From Chitinophagaceae bacterium (GTDB lineage Bacteria > Bacteroidota > Bacteroidia > Chitinophagales > Chitinophagaceae): a stretch of 57,437 nt of DNA. Shown here one piece after another: positions 26,468-35,951 of the stretch. Made by a program: the position numbers and the translations under genes. The notes under the pieces were generated by a model that saw nothing but the letters and a program-made list of their open reading frames with translations, was not told where the DNA came from and searched no databases. Each line of letters starts with the position of its first letter. Positions within the stretch are counted from its first letter, which is position 1. The stretch is taken from the NCBI GenBank assembly GCA_019638615.1, contig JAHBTL010000044.1:1-57437 (forward strand), in the 5' to 3' direction.

Positions 26468-27457
26468 TCAATTATTGAAATATAGTTCTTGCAGCGATTT
26501 TCTCCATTTCCCACTTTGCCGTATCCGTTTAAAATATGCAACACTTATATAATGAACGTTCCGGTATAACTGCCGGAAATACTCCAGGTATTCATTCACG
26601 CTTTTTTGAATATCAAGTCGTTTTTCCGCAAACGCTCTGAAAAATTTTCCGTCATCAGCATTGTACTTTTTCAGTTCTTCCCGCAATTGTCCTCCGTCAT
26701 AAGTACGGTTGCTGTATCTTCCGGAGCAATTGTTCAGTATGCTTTTTTCAATTATTTCTTTCACATAGCCATCGCCGCAAGAAGGATAATATCCCCTGTG
26801 ATCAAATACAACCACAGGTCTTCCGCAAGCCATTGCTTCATAAGCCGAGCGACCCACCCCTACTACCAGGTCGGCCTGGTTAATTTTTTCCTCCACCTTC
26901 CATATGGGATTGTTGTATTTATCCTGCACCATCAACCTGACACCCAGTCCGTCACATGCTTCTTCCAGCAGTGCATTCGCCATCCCGGAATGACACAGGC
27001 TTAGCACGCACCTGAGTTGCGGTTGAACGGGGTGTATTACACAATACCGCTTGAGATTGATACCATTTAAAATGATGCGGCTATCGTATCCCAGTGTTTT
27101 TAAATGATCTTTAACTTCTTCCGATATGGCAACATAGGCGTCAGCATGGGGCGAAGGCTGTTCCAGTTCGGGAAATATACCATGACAGGTTTGTATGGTA
27201 AATCCTTTTCCAAAAAGATAATTGACACAGGTATTATGATTCGCCAGTATCAAATCATATTTTGACCGGGACATATATGGTACGAAAAAATCATTTTCCA
27301 GCCTGTCGGCAACCTCTCCCTTAAAAAAAGTGAAGTATTCCACATTATAGCCTTTTTTAACAAGTTCTCCGGTTAAAGCATAGGTATATGACTCTGTTCC
27401 GCCGACTTTTTCCAAATGATGATTGGCAACCAGGATGTTTTTTATTCTCTTTTGCAT
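26468..27457 (-). CDS. GT-B-fold glycosyltransferase (GT4-like)
   Basis: A 329-residue protein with the two-domain GT-B layout. The N-terminal part has ILVANHHLEKVGGTESYTYALTGELVKKGYNVEYFT (glycine-rich acceptor loop), and the C-terminal part has ADLVVGVGRSAYEAMACGRPVVVFDHRGYY, where a nucleotide-sugar-binding E and an AxACGRPVVV strand are typical. The E-x7-E motif is not canonical. It is probably cytoplasmic and uses an NDP-sugar donor; the acceptor is unknown. It faces the AraC gene tail to tail and is divergent from the following glycan genes. A 200-bp space separates it from them. Confidence 0.7.
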   Translation of the reverse strand: MQKRIKNILVANHHLEKVGGTESYTYALTGELVKKGYNVEYFTFFKGEVADRLENDFFVPYMSRSKYDLILANHNTCVNYLFGKGFTIQTCHGIFPELEQPSPHADAYVAISEEVKDHLKTLGYDSRIILNGINLKRYCVIHPVQPQLRCVLSLCHSGMANALLEEACDGLGVRLMVQDKYNNPIWKVEEKINQADLVVGVGRSAYEAMACGRPVVVFDHRGYYPSCGDGYVKEIIEKSILNNCSGRYSNRTYDGGQLREELKKYNADDGKFFRAFAEKRLDIQKSVNEYLEYFRQLYRNVHYISVAYFKRIRQSGKWRKSLQELYFNN

Positions 27458-27657
27458 AAAGCTGGCATGAAAATTTATTGTATAAGCTTTAAGATCAAAT
27501 TAAAAGCCAAAAGCAGGCATTTGGTGAAGTTTGCAAATCATTTAATCCTATTCAAGCAACGAAATGATAACTGTTCGTGTCAGGAGTGTTTTTAGCCCAT
27601 GTTCAGATGGATGAGCGCGTCATTTACTTTACTGTTTTAAACAAGTAGATAAGCAGG

Positions 27658-28563
27658 ATGAATGTATTTAAAAAACTATGGTTTAAGGCGAAAGCCGAGA
27701 CCCCGGCAGAGTATAAGTTTTTAAAATATACGGAAAAATATCTGGAGAAGTTAAAAAAAATCAGTCCTCCGGATCTTGATTTTCCGGGAGGCCGGGGGAT
27801 ACATTTCAAGCACAGTGGCAATTGCGGCGACATTATATATGCCATACCCGTTATGAAAGCTATTGCTGGGGAGCAGGATATCCACCTGCATCTGTACCTG
27901 AACCGCCCGGCAGACTATGCCAAACATTTCAAACACCCTTTAGGCAATGTAACGCTTAATCAAAAAATGTTTGAGATGCTGCAACCGCTTATACTTTCCC
28001 AGCCGCAGTTTAAGGAATGCTCTATACTGCAGGAACAAAAAATAGATGTTGATCTTGATATCATGCGCGACTACCCGCTGCTGCTCGACAGGGGAAATAT
28101 TGCCAGGTGGTATTTCCTGATCTTTCCCTGCAATTACGATTTAAATAAAGCGTGGCTGCGCGTGGAGCCGGATAACAGCATGCAGGATTCCATTGTGATG
28201 GCCAGGAGCTTACGATACCAGGCACCCAATATAGATTATCGTGTCCTGAAAAGGTACCCGAAAATTTATTTTATCGGCATTGAAGAAGAATTCAGGACCA
28301 TGAAAAAAAATATCCCCCATCTTATTTACCGACCGGTGAAAGATTTCCTGGAAATGGCATCAGTTATAGCCGGGGCAAAACTTTTTATAGGCAACCAGTC
28401 ATTCCCTTTCTCCCTGGCCGAAGCACTGAAAGTAAACAGGATGCTGGAAGTATACTTTGAGTGCCCCAATGTAACAGTATACGGGGAAAACGGGTTCGAC
28501 TTTTCCTTTCAGCCACAGTTTGAAAAATTAATCAGGATGAGATATGACAACTGTAAAAGATAG
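27658..28563 (+). CDS. GT9/heptosyltransferase-like protein
   Basis: A 301-residue protein that I place near the GT9 (ADP-heptose:LPS heptosyltransferase) fold. HFKHSGNCGDIIYAIPVMKAI at about 50-69 matches the N-terminal glycine-rich loop, and SVIAGAKLFIGNQSFPFSLAEALKV near 240-264 matches the C-terminal segment that meets the donor in GT9 enzymes (usually GxDSGPxHLA). The canonical D-S-G is changed to NQSFP, so donor use may differ. An assignment beyond that fold is not secure. It lies 15 bp ahead of the DUF5672 gene and is clearly co-transcribed with it. Confidence 0.55.
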   Translation: MNVFKKLWFKAKAETPAEYKFLKYTEKYLEKLKKISPPDLDFPGGRGIHFKHSGNCGDIIYAIPVMKAIAGEQDIHLHLYLNRPADYAKHFKHPLGNVTLNQKMFEMLQPLILSQPQFKECSILQEQKIDVDLDIMRDYPLLLDRGNIARWYFLIFPCNYDLNKAWLRVEPDNSMQDSIVMARSLRYQAPNIDYRVLKRYPKIYFIGIEEEFRTMKKNIPHLIYRPVKDFLEMASVIAGAKLFIGNQSFPFSLAEALKVNRMLEVYFECPNVTVYGENGFDFSFQPQFEKLIRMRYDNCKR

Positions 28564-28578
28564 CGTTAAATTGCAGGA

Positions 28579-29382
28579 ATGGTTACAGTGGTCATACCTA
28601 TATATAAATCCACTATCTCACACACAGAGGATATTTCCCTGCGCCAGTGTGCTAAAGTATTAGGGAAATATACCATTACGATCATCAAGCCTGCCCATCT
28701 TGAGATCGATGGTCTTCTATCCTATTTTTGCGATGTGCACGTGGAAAATTTCCCTCAGCATTATTTTGAGGGCATTGAAGGTTATAATAAATTAATGCTT
28801 TCCCCAGAATTTTATGAAAGATTCCTGAAATACGAGTTTATACTTATTTATCAACTGGATGCTTTTGTGTTCAGTGATCAGCTACTGTATTGGTGCCGTC
28901 AAAAATACGACTATATCGGTGCGCCCTGGTTATTCAAAGAGAATGTTAAAATATCCTGGAAAGAGAAAATCAAACGGTTTATCGCCAGAAGAACAGCATA
29001 CAGGAATAATACACAACAACCAGGCTCTAATCTTCCTGTAGAACAGCAGTTTCACAACAAAGTTGGGAACGGAGGGTTTTCATTACGCAGAGTAAAAAAA
29101 TTTTATTGTCTCAGTAAAAAAATGAAGGAGGAAATAAAGTATTACAACGGTCAACATCATCATTTATACAACGAAGATGTATTCTGGTCGCTGGAAGTGA
29201 ACAGGAAAAAGAAACAATTGCGCATCCCACATTATAAAAAAGCGCTTCAGTTTTCAGTTGAGCTCTATCCTGAATATGCATTTCATATCAATCACCACCG
29301 TCTACCCTTTGGCTGTCATGCGTGGAATCTGTTCCCCGGATTCTGGAAACCTTTTATGAAAGAAGCAGGATATATTATTTAA
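28579..29382 (+). CDS. DUF5672-family glycosyltransferase-like protein
   Basis: A 267-residue DUF5672 protein, a GT-A-like family found in glycan clusters. Features: VTVVIPIYKSTI at the N-terminus, ILIYQLDAFVF at 88-98 with a D in the DxD-like position, YIGAPWLF at 112-119, the hallmark VGNGGFSLRRVKK at 162-174 and NEDVFWS. The C-terminus has FGCHAWNLF, also typical (C-H-W). It probably transfers a sugar in surface polysaccharide or lipooligosaccharide synthesis. It is the second gene of a pair with the GT9-like gene. Confidence 0.75.
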   Translation: MVTVVIPIYKSTISHTEDISLRQCAKVLGKYTITIIKPAHLEIDGLLSYFCDVHVENFPQHYFEGIEGYNKLMLSPEFYERFLKYEFILIYQLDAFVFSDQLLYWCRQKYDYIGAPWLFKENVKISWKEKIKRFIARRTAYRNNTQQPGSNLPVEQQFHNKVGNGGFSLRRVKKFYCLSKKMKEEIKYYNGQHHHLYNEDVFWSLEVNRKKKQLRIPHYKKALQFSVELYPEYAFHINHHRLPFGCHAWNLFPGFWKPFMKEAGYII

Positions 29383-29684
29383 TAATCACCACATTTATCC
29401 ACAAAACATAATCAGGGGAATGTGGACTCCGTCATAAATTATTTATTCTACCCTTTAACATTTTATTTGCAACGTTCGCTTCAGCAACCATGTCAGCTGC
29501 GATGTTTAATTATTGTGGCTATAAAAAATGAGGGATTGCATCATTCACAATGTATATGAAAACAGTATTCGGGTATGAAATTTGTACCTAAACACATTAT
29601 TCCATATCGAACATTGCTTCTGCTATAAAACAACTTTACTCAGTAACACCAGGAATTGATTTTTAAATATAGCAATTGAAATGT
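29383..29684. other. 302-bp intergenic stretch, no gene
   Basis: AT-rich and without a coding frame of note. A weak stem (CCACATT at 29389-29395 with AATGTGG at 29419-29425) lies right after the DUF5672 stop, with no T-tract. I see no clear promoter. Confidence 0.4.
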
Positions 29685-30746
29685 ATGAGGCGTATTGTTT
29701 TTGATTGTGAGCGGATGAAATATTCCAATACAGGTTTGTATCATTATTGTTTAAACCTGGGGCAGCACATTCAACAAAAATTAGGGAATTCGCAGGAAGA
29801 ACAAATTACTTTTTTTTCTCCGTCGGAAACACGACAGGCATTTGGCGATGATGCACCGTATATTGCACAGCATTCGCTGCAGAAATTTTTTATGCCCTCG
29901 CTCAGGGAATACGATATATGGCACTGTACGTATCAAAACTCTTATTATGTTCCTAAAAGGAACAGGAAAATAAAAGTAGTATTAACCATACACGATTTAA
30001 ATTTTTTGTACGAGGATAAAACGGAGTCCAGGAAAAATAGATATTTAGAGCACCTGCAGCATAATATTAACAGAAGCGATGCCATCGTTTGCATTTCTGA
30101 CTTTTGCAGAAAAGACGTGCTGCAGTTTTGTAAAACAGGAAACAAGCCGGTGCATGTAATATTGAATGGCGCCAATAACCTGTCTGCGCCGGATTTAATG
30201 TCCAGCTCATACAAACCCAAAAGGCCGTTTTTGTTTTCGCTTGGTGTTATCTGTCCAAAAAAAAATTTTCATGTATTGCTTCCGTTGTTAAAATTAAACA
30301 GGCACCTGGAATTATTAATTGCCGGCAGAACAAACGACCGGGAATACCTGAAGTTCATTTATTCGGCAGCCCGGAAACTAAGAGTAGATGAAAACCTGAG
30401 AATGCTGGGATGTATATCAGAAGGAGAAAAATCGTGGTATTACCGTAATTGCTATGCATTTGCATTGCCGTCTGTTGCCGAGGGATTTGGATTGCCGGTA
30501 GCCGAAGCCATGTCGGTAGGCAAGCCTGTATTTCTTTCCAACCGTACCGCACTCCCCGAGGTGGGAAGCAATATGGCATTTTATTTCCAGGATTTTTCTG
30601 AAACGCATATGCAAAGAGTATTCACAAAAGGAATGCAAACTTACCGCGACAATAAAATGGAGCAGGCCATAGTAAAACACAGCGAAAACTTTAATTGGGA
30701 TAAAGCAGTTGAGCAATATTTAGCTGTTTACCGGTCTCTCTATTAG
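29685..30746 (+). CDS. Family 4 glycosyltransferase
   Basis: A 353-residue GT4 enzyme from the ATG at 29685; a TTG nine bases upstream would add three residues. Marks: an N-terminal MKYSNTGLYHYCLNL acceptor loop, DIWHCTYQNSY, VLTIHDLNFL, SDAIVCISDFCRKDVL (the usual SxxxxxD strand), FSLGVICPKKNFHVLL (the usual G-x5-KN loop) and the catalytic E-x7-E in PSVAEGFGLPVAEAM. It would transfer a hexose from a nucleotide sugar to a lipid-linked or LPS-type acceptor at the inner membrane. The ABC exporter begins 23 bp downstream, so the pair is likely an operon. Confidence 0.87.
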   Translation: MRRIVFDCERMKYSNTGLYHYCLNLGQHIQQKLGNSQEEQITFFSPSETRQAFGDDAPYIAQHSLQKFFMPSLREYDIWHCTYQNSYYVPKRNRKIKVVLTIHDLNFLYEDKTESRKNRYLEHLQHNINRSDAIVCISDFCRKDVLQFCKTGNKPVHVILNGANNLSAPDLMSSSYKPKRPFLFSLGVICPKKNFHVLLPLLKLNRHLELLIAGRTNDREYLKFIYSAARKLRVDENLRMLGCISEGEKSWYYRNCYAFALPSVAEGFGLPVAEAMSVGKPVFLSNRTALPEVGSNMAFYFQDFSETHMQRVFTKGMQTYRDNKMEQAIVKHSENFNWDKAVEQYLAVYRSLY

Positions 30747-30769
30747 CTTTAACCAGATTTAAAATATTT

Positions 30770-32605
30770 ATGAATACATACAGAAGGTTATTCAGTTATG
30801 TTAAGCCATTGGGGAAGTTCATTATACCATTTTCCTTTTTTACGTTTGCTGCGTCTTTATTCAGCCTTTTTCAATTCGCATTAATCATTCCACTGCTGAA
30901 GTTCCTGTTTGACCCGGTCAGTACAGCCGATGCTATGCGATATGCCTCGCCACCTGCATTCAGCTTTTCTACCGGTTTTTTTAAAGATTATTTTTATTAC
31001 CTGGTTTCGAATTTTAAACAGGCAAATCCTGTTTATGCACTCTACTTTTTGGCTGCTACTATAGTATTATCAGTAATATTAACCAATATATGCCGCTATA
31101 TAGCACAACGTTTCCTGGTAAATACCCGCACACTTCTGGTAAAACGACTGCGGGAAGCATTATTCGACAAAATCAACCGCCTGCAACTGGGATATTTTAC
31201 AAGAGAACATAAAGGTGATTTAATATCCCGGCTTAATACAGATGTATATGGAGTTGAAAGCGCCGCTTCAAGTTCTCTTGAGGTCATATTTAAAGAACCG
31301 GTATCGCTCATCCTTTACTTTATAGGGTTGTTTGCCATTTCAGCAAAGCTTACATTATTTACTTTAATCATCATACCCATCTCAGCTTTTGCTATCGCTG
31401 CTATCACTAAAAAATTAAAGAAAGAAGCCAAAGACGTCCAGGCGTCCGCGGGCAGGCTGCTTACCATTATTGATGAAACATTAATGGGGATGCGCATTAT
31501 ACGCTCCTTTAATGCTACCAGGTTTATGCTAAAAAGGTTCAGCCAGGAAAATGATTTTTACCGGAAGGCCAGCCTGGCAAGCTTTAAGAAAAGGGAATTA
31601 GCCCCTTCATTTTCAGAAGCCGCAGGAGTAATAGTTGTGGCTTGTATACTGGTATATGGAGGAGGGTTGGTTTTATCTGCCAACAGCGGCTTGGAAGCCA
31701 GCTCATTCATTGCATTCATAGCCATATTTTCACAAGTGATACGCCCTGCCAAGGCCATTGTTACTGCAATGTCTAACATTCAACTGGGACAGGCTGCCGG
31801 CGAAAGAATACTGGAGATACTGGATAAGCCTGTTGAAATTGCTGATCGCCCCAATGCGGTTGAGCTGGAAAAATTCAGCCATTCCATTGAGCTGCAGGAT
31901 GTTTCATTTGCATACCATGAACGCCAGGTGCTCAACAATATCAACCTTGTAATTAAAAAAGGAAAGACCATTGCGTTGGTAGGTCCCTCGGGCGTTGGTA
32001 AATCCACCATTGCGGATCTCATTCCCCGCTTTTACGAAGCTACCGGCGGGCGGATATTAATAGACGGTGTTGATGTATGCGATTACAAAATGGAATCGCT
32101 GCGTAGCCAGATGAGCTTCGTGACCCAGGAAATTATTTTATTCAATGATACCATATTTAATAATATAGCATTAGGCAATCCAAATGCAAGTATGGAAGAT
32201 GTGATAGCTGCCGCGAGGGTAGCCAACGCGCATGATTTTATTATGGAGACTGAAAAAGGATATGATACCGTTATAGGCGACAGGGGCATAAGATTGTCAG
32301 GCGGTCAACGCCAGCGGTTGAGCATTGCCCGTGCAGTTTTTAAAAACCCGGCTATACTGATCCTGGACGAAGCCACTTCTGCTTTGGACACAGAATCTGA
32401 AAAAGCAGTGCAGGAAGCATTGAACAACCTCATGGCCGGCAGAACCACGCTTGTAATTGCGCATAGGCTCAGCACCATTAAAGAAGCAGATGAAATAATT
32501 GTTATGCAAAACGGGCAGATCGTTGAACGGGGAACGCATTATGACCTGGTTGAAGCAGAGGAAGGAATTTATTACAGGCTGACCCAAATGCAAAAAATTG
32601 CCTGA
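30770..32605 (+). CDS. MsbA-type ABC exporter, fused membrane and ATPase domains
   Basis: A 611-residue half-transporter that would work as a homodimer. Residues 1-335 hold six membrane helices (first at about 16-42), and the ATPase domain has Walker A GPSGVGKST at 405-413, Q-loop TQEIILFND, signature LSGGQRQR, Walker B ILILDEATSALD and the H-loop IAHRLST. Family and context suggest export of lipid A core, a lipid-linked oligosaccharide or a similar lipid; the multidrug reading cannot be excluded. It lies 23 bp after the GT4 gene. It is convergent with the ElyC-like gene, with only 30 bp between stops. Confidence 0.88.
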   Translation: MNTYRRLFSYVKPLGKFIIPFSFFTFAASLFSLFQFALIIPLLKFLFDPVSTADAMRYASPPAFSFSTGFFKDYFYYLVSNFKQANPVYALYFLAATIVLSVILTNICRYIAQRFLVNTRTLLVKRLREALFDKINRLQLGYFTREHKGDLISRLNTDVYGVESAASSSLEVIFKEPVSLILYFIGLFAISAKLTLFTLIIIPISAFAIAAITKKLKKEAKDVQASAGRLLTIIDETLMGMRIIRSFNATRFMLKRFSQENDFYRKASLASFKKRELAPSFSEAAGVIVVACILVYGGGLVLSANSGLEASSFIAFIAIFSQVIRPAKAIVTAMSNIQLGQAAGERILEILDKPVEIADRPNAVELEKFSHSIELQDVSFAYHERQVLNNINLVIKKGKTIALVGPSGVGKSTIADLIPRFYEATGGRILIDGVDVCDYKMESLRSQMSFVTQEIILFNDTIFNNIALGNPNASMEDVIAAARVANAHDFIMETEKGYDTVIGDRGIRLSGGQRQRLSIARAVFKNPAILILDEATSALDTESEKAVQEALNNLMAGRTTLVIAHRLSTIKEADEIIVMQNGQIVERGTHYDLVEAEEGIYYRLTQMQKIA

Positions 32606-32635
32606 TGACTGCGGCAATAATGCCGGAACGTTGCT

Positions 32636-33292
32636 TTATTGTTTGATAAGATGCCGATCGAACCCCAGCGCTACCAGCTTTTCATAGGCATTCCATATTT
32701 CACCGGGAATTTCCTGGTAAACCTGGAAGCCCTTTTCAGGGTACAGTTTGATACGTTGCAGATCGCCGGTCATAATATGAATCACCTTTTCAAGCGGAAT
32801 TTCCGGGGTGGGATAATCTGCAAAACTTATTTGCGGGGAGGTTACAATCAGCTCCTTTTCATGCCAATGCTTTTTAAAAGTAGCATAACTCCTGCGCTCC
32901 ATATACGGTTTTTGAACCACGATAAACCGTTGGGGAGACAAATTCCTTTCTTCAAGGAGCTTTTGTGTAAACAAAATATTTTCTCCCGTATTGGTTGATT
33001 GATTTTCAACCAGTATAGCGTCTTCCGGCACGCCCATCTTTACTGCGATCGCTGCAAACTGATCAGCCTCGGGTATGCTCCACACTTCTTTTGTCAGGTT
33101 CCCCAATCCTCCCGAAAAAATTACCAGTGGCGCCCATCCCTGCAGGTACAGCTCGGCGGCGCGGTAGGCCACCCTTAAATCATGGCTGCCCAGAGCAAAA
33201 ATGCAGTCGGCATGCTCTATTGTATGATTGAGGTGATGATAATCCCATAGCTGTTGTGCCAAAGAAAGCACTTCGGAAGTAATTGCCGGCAT
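32636..33292 (-). CDS. YdcF/ElyC-like DUF218 protein
   Basis: A 218-residue DUF218 protein. The domain reads ADCIFALGSHDLRVAYRAAELYLQGWAPLVIFSGG, then EADQFAAIAVKMGVPEDAILVENQSTNTGENILFT and RFIVVQKPYMERRS, the usual three blocks. No signal peptide or membrane helix is seen, so it is a soluble YdcF-like form and not the membrane ElyC/SanA form. YdcF binds S-adenosylmethionine in vitro; the cell role is unknown. Its stop is 30 bp from that of the ABC exporter, and the S10 peptidase gene ends 32 bp upstream of its start, so these two may be co-transcribed. Confidence 0.8.
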   Translation of the reverse strand: MPAITSEVLSLAQQLWDYHHLNHTIEHADCIFALGSHDLRVAYRAAELYLQGWAPLVIFSGGLGNLTKEVWSIPEADQFAAIAVKMGVPEDAILVENQSTNTGENILFTQKLLEERNLSPQRFIVVQKPYMERRSYATFKKHWHEKELIVTSPQISFADYPTPEIPLEKVIHIMTGDLQRIKLYPEKGFQVYQEIPGEIWNAYEKLVALGFDRHLIKQ

Positions 33293-33324
33293 ATCGTATT
33301 TTTTATAAAGATAGGAATGGCAGG

Positions 33325-34866
33325 TTAATACATGGCGCCGGCTCCCGGCTGGGGAATGCTTTTTAAAATAAACTCACGCAAATGCTGATTGCTGGTGGCC
33401 AGGTCTTCTTTGCGGAGGTACATCATATGCCCGCTGCGATAGCCTTCCCAACTGATACGGTTTTTCATTTTCCCGGCAGGGTCTATTTGCCACAAATTAT
33501 ATTTTGCATTGAAATAATCGCAGGCGCCATCATAATAGCCGCTTTGCACCAGTAAATGCAGGTTGGGGTTTTGAGCCATTGCCTGGCGGAGGTTTTCACC
33601 GGTGTTATTGTTCTTATTGTCCCACGGAAATACATTGCCGAACATCAGGTATTGCAGATCGGTTTTATAATTCAGCTCATCCCGCACATACATATTAATG
33701 GCAGGTGTAAACGAATGCAACCACGAAGTAAGCTCAGCATTGTAGTCTGGGCGCTCACCTGCGTCTTTTTTATCTATTCCCCTGTACCTCGAATCCAGCC
33801 TGCCTACCGTGAATCCCTTGTCGCGGAGCAGCTCTTTCCAGAACAGGTTGGTATTGATATCAAGATTGTTATTTAGCACTACTTTTTCAGGAAGTCCTGA
33901 ATAACGGGCAACCTTATCCGCAATATCTTTTCTTGCAGATGCTTCCAGCGAGCCGCCTTTGGTTAATGCCGGCAAATACTCATTAACGGTAAAAGCTTCT
34001 ACTTCGGGCAGCATGGCAGTGAGATCTTTTTGTTGCAGGTCGGGCGGCAGCATTTTATGATACCACGCGGTAGCCGAATAATAGGGCAGCAGCAAAGCCG
34101 CGTCCATTACCGTACCTCTTTCAATTCCCAGGTCAGTAGGCGAAACAAGGATCACCCCGTTCAGGTACATCCATTGCGCGTTTTGCAGTTCCAGCGCAAG
34201 TCCCGATACACGGGTGGTTCCATAGCTTTCGCCGATCAGGTATTTAGGAGACGACCACCGTTTATACCTGCTTACAAAAGTACTTATCCATTCTGCCAGG
34301 TACTTGATATCGGCAGCAACTCCAAAAAATTTTGACCCAGGTACCTCCTTATTCAGCGGCCTGGAAAATCCCGTATTTACAGGATCAACATATACGATAT
34401 CCGCCACATCCAGTATAGAATGCGGATTGTCTTTTAACCCGTAGGGCTGTACGGGATACCCCTCGTCATCTATTTCAAGGATACGCGGACCGGTGTACCC
34501 GATCTGCATCCACACCGATGAAGTGCCCGGGCCGCCATTGAACGAAATCACCAGCGGGCGGGAAGAACGGTCATTGATATCTGATCTTTCAAAATAAGTA
34601 TAGAAAACGCCCGCGATTGGTTTTCCTTCTTCATCCCAAACCGGTATGGTACCGGCTGTGGCTTTGTAGGGAACCCGCTGCCCTTTGATGGTTACAATAT
34701 GGGTTGTAGTAACGGCATAGTCGGGCTTCAGCACACGCAATGGTTCTCCGGCAGGTGCATTCACCGGCATTGGCGACGCAGCGGCAGGCGAAGCTTCTTT
34801 TTTCTGAGCCATACCGCTTGCTGACAGTATAGCCAACCCTAGCCACAATAAAAAAATCTTTTTCAT
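33325..34866 (-). CDS. Exported S10-family serine carboxypeptidase
   Basis: A 513-residue peptidase from the ATG at 34866, which begins a signal peptide (MKKIFLLWLGLAILSASGMAQ). The frame upstream adds nine residues without a role. It has the oxyanion segment SFNGGPGTSS (about 108-117), the nucleophile S214 in IGESYGTTR and the C-terminal histidine H480 in GYRSGHMMYL; the aspartate is probably in the YYDGACDYF segment. Length matches bacterial S10 proteins. It removes C-terminal residues from peptides in the periplasm. It is upstream of the ElyC-like gene on the same strand. Confidence 0.88.
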   Translation of the reverse strand: MKKIFLLWLGLAILSASGMAQKKEASPAAASPMPVNAPAGEPLRVLKPDYAVTTTHIVTIKGQRVPYKATAGTIPVWDEEGKPIAGVFYTYFERSDINDRSSRPLVISFNGGPGTSSVWMQIGYTGPRILEIDDEGYPVQPYGLKDNPHSILDVADIVYVDPVNTGFSRPLNKEVPGSKFFGVAADIKYLAEWISTFVSRYKRWSSPKYLIGESYGTTRVSGLALELQNAQWMYLNGVILVSPTDLGIERGTVMDAALLLPYYSATAWYHKMLPPDLQQKDLTAMLPEVEAFTVNEYLPALTKGGSLEASARKDIADKVARYSGLPEKVVLNNNLDINTNLFWKELLRDKGFTVGRLDSRYRGIDKKDAGERPDYNAELTSWLHSFTPAINMYVRDELNYKTDLQYLMFGNVFPWDNKNNNTGENLRQAMAQNPNLHLLVQSGYYDGACDYFNAKYNLWQIDPAGKMKNRISWEGYRSGHMMYLRKEDLATSNQHLREFILKSIPQPGAGAMY

Positions 34867-35041
34867 GCAATAAAGTTTAGAGGGACAATCCATATTTCAA
34901 AGAGTGCATTTCAGATTTTCGCAGCCTCACCGGAGGTAAATACGCCCATTTCAAAGGTCATTTGCCTAAGCTAAGAAATAAAAATTATTTTTGAACGGTG
35001 AAGTTATCTTTCCACATGCACTTACCTTTCCATTTTTAACA

Positions 35042-35485
35042 ATGAACAACAATCAAATCTACAGCATTCCCACGCGTTTCAGACGAATTGAAAATCTGCA
35101 TATCCTCCTCTGGCTGTTAAAAGATGTTTGCTGGGCCCTTAATTTTCACATCATGGGCATGATCATGATCATTCCCACTGTAACCGTGGCGGTTGTGATT
35201 ACCTGGCAAACCCGCAGGCTGACGGCGGAACTGCTGCATAACCTGGCAGTAGTTTGCTGGATCATTGCCAATTGCCTGTGGATGACAGGTGAATTTTACG
35301 GCTGGGATGAGGGAAAGTGGGGCGCCCGGCACCTCGCATTGATCCCCTTTAGCACAGGGTTGCTCATACTGGCTTATTTTTATATTTTCCTGGCACCCGG
35401 TAAACGCTTCCGGCAAAAAATGCAGGAACAAACCGATGCAATGCTCAGGCAGGAGCAAAAAGCAGGAAACTATAATAAGGTGTAG
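35042..35485 (+). CDS. Small membrane protein, unknown function
   Basis: A 147-residue protein from the ATG at 35042. The open frame reaches a TTG at 34991, but the Met at 35042 is the first good start (MNNNQIYSIPTRFRRIENL). It has four hydrophobic segments (about 22-36, 38-54, 68-84 and 98-118) and a charged C-terminal tail that is probably a short coiled coil (RFRQKMQEQTDAMLRQEQK). NFHIMGMIMIIPTVTVAV and WIIANCLWMTGEFYG look like membrane helices. I have seen similar proteins in Bacteroidota but do not know a role. Confidence 0.6.
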   Translation: MNNNQIYSIPTRFRRIENLHILLWLLKDVCWALNFHIMGMIMIIPTVTVAVVITWQTRRLTAELLHNLAVVCWIIANCLWMTGEFYGWDEGKWGARHLALIPFSTGLLILAYFYIFLAPGKRFRQKMQEQTDAMLRQEQKAGNYNKV

Positions 35486-35520
35486 GATTGTTTTTTGTAC
35501 CTGGCTGTTGTGCTGCCCAG

Positions 35521-35701
35521 CCTGCCGGCAGGCAAGTATCGGCTTCCGTTGCGCCTGTCCGCCGGGGAGGATCGCACTCTTATGCCACGCCACAATATTC
35601 AGCATTATATTCGTGGCACCCCGATTTGTCGGCGGTACTATAACAATACTACGCAGCTTTCCTTTCCTACGCTTCGGTTGTTGGTGAAAACACTCAACAA
35701 C
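35521..35701. repeat. Dispersed-repeat region with two palindromes
   Basis: CCTGCCGGCAGG at 35521-35532 is a perfect 12-bp palindrome of the family inserted in aspS and the histidine kinase. GTTGTTGGTG-AAAA-CACTCAACAAC at 35677-35701 is a near-perfect hairpin. The translated text in between has no protein character I trust. The rest of 35486-35951 has no gene I can support. Confidence 0.5.
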
Positions 35702-35951
35702 GGCACGGCGGCAGGAACATCAACATCTAAAAAACATTCAATTTCCAATCTTTCCCACAACTGAAATTTACCAGGGTTGTGGTTGCCGGTTATTTATGAA
35801 CTGAAGTGCTGCCAATTTCCACATATTAAGTTAAACTATAAAATTGTTAACCCAAAGCATCAGGCTGCAAACTTCCTATTGCCATTAGGTATATGGGAAA
35901 CTAATTTGTATAAAGACTAAGATTCCTGTCTATTATCAAAACTATTAAATC

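Noticed and set aside
35436-35764. Two overlapping open frames (83 and 89 codons)
   Set aside because: They translate the dispersed repeat and palindromes (PACRQA, LPAGK) in different frames; no sign of selection on protein.
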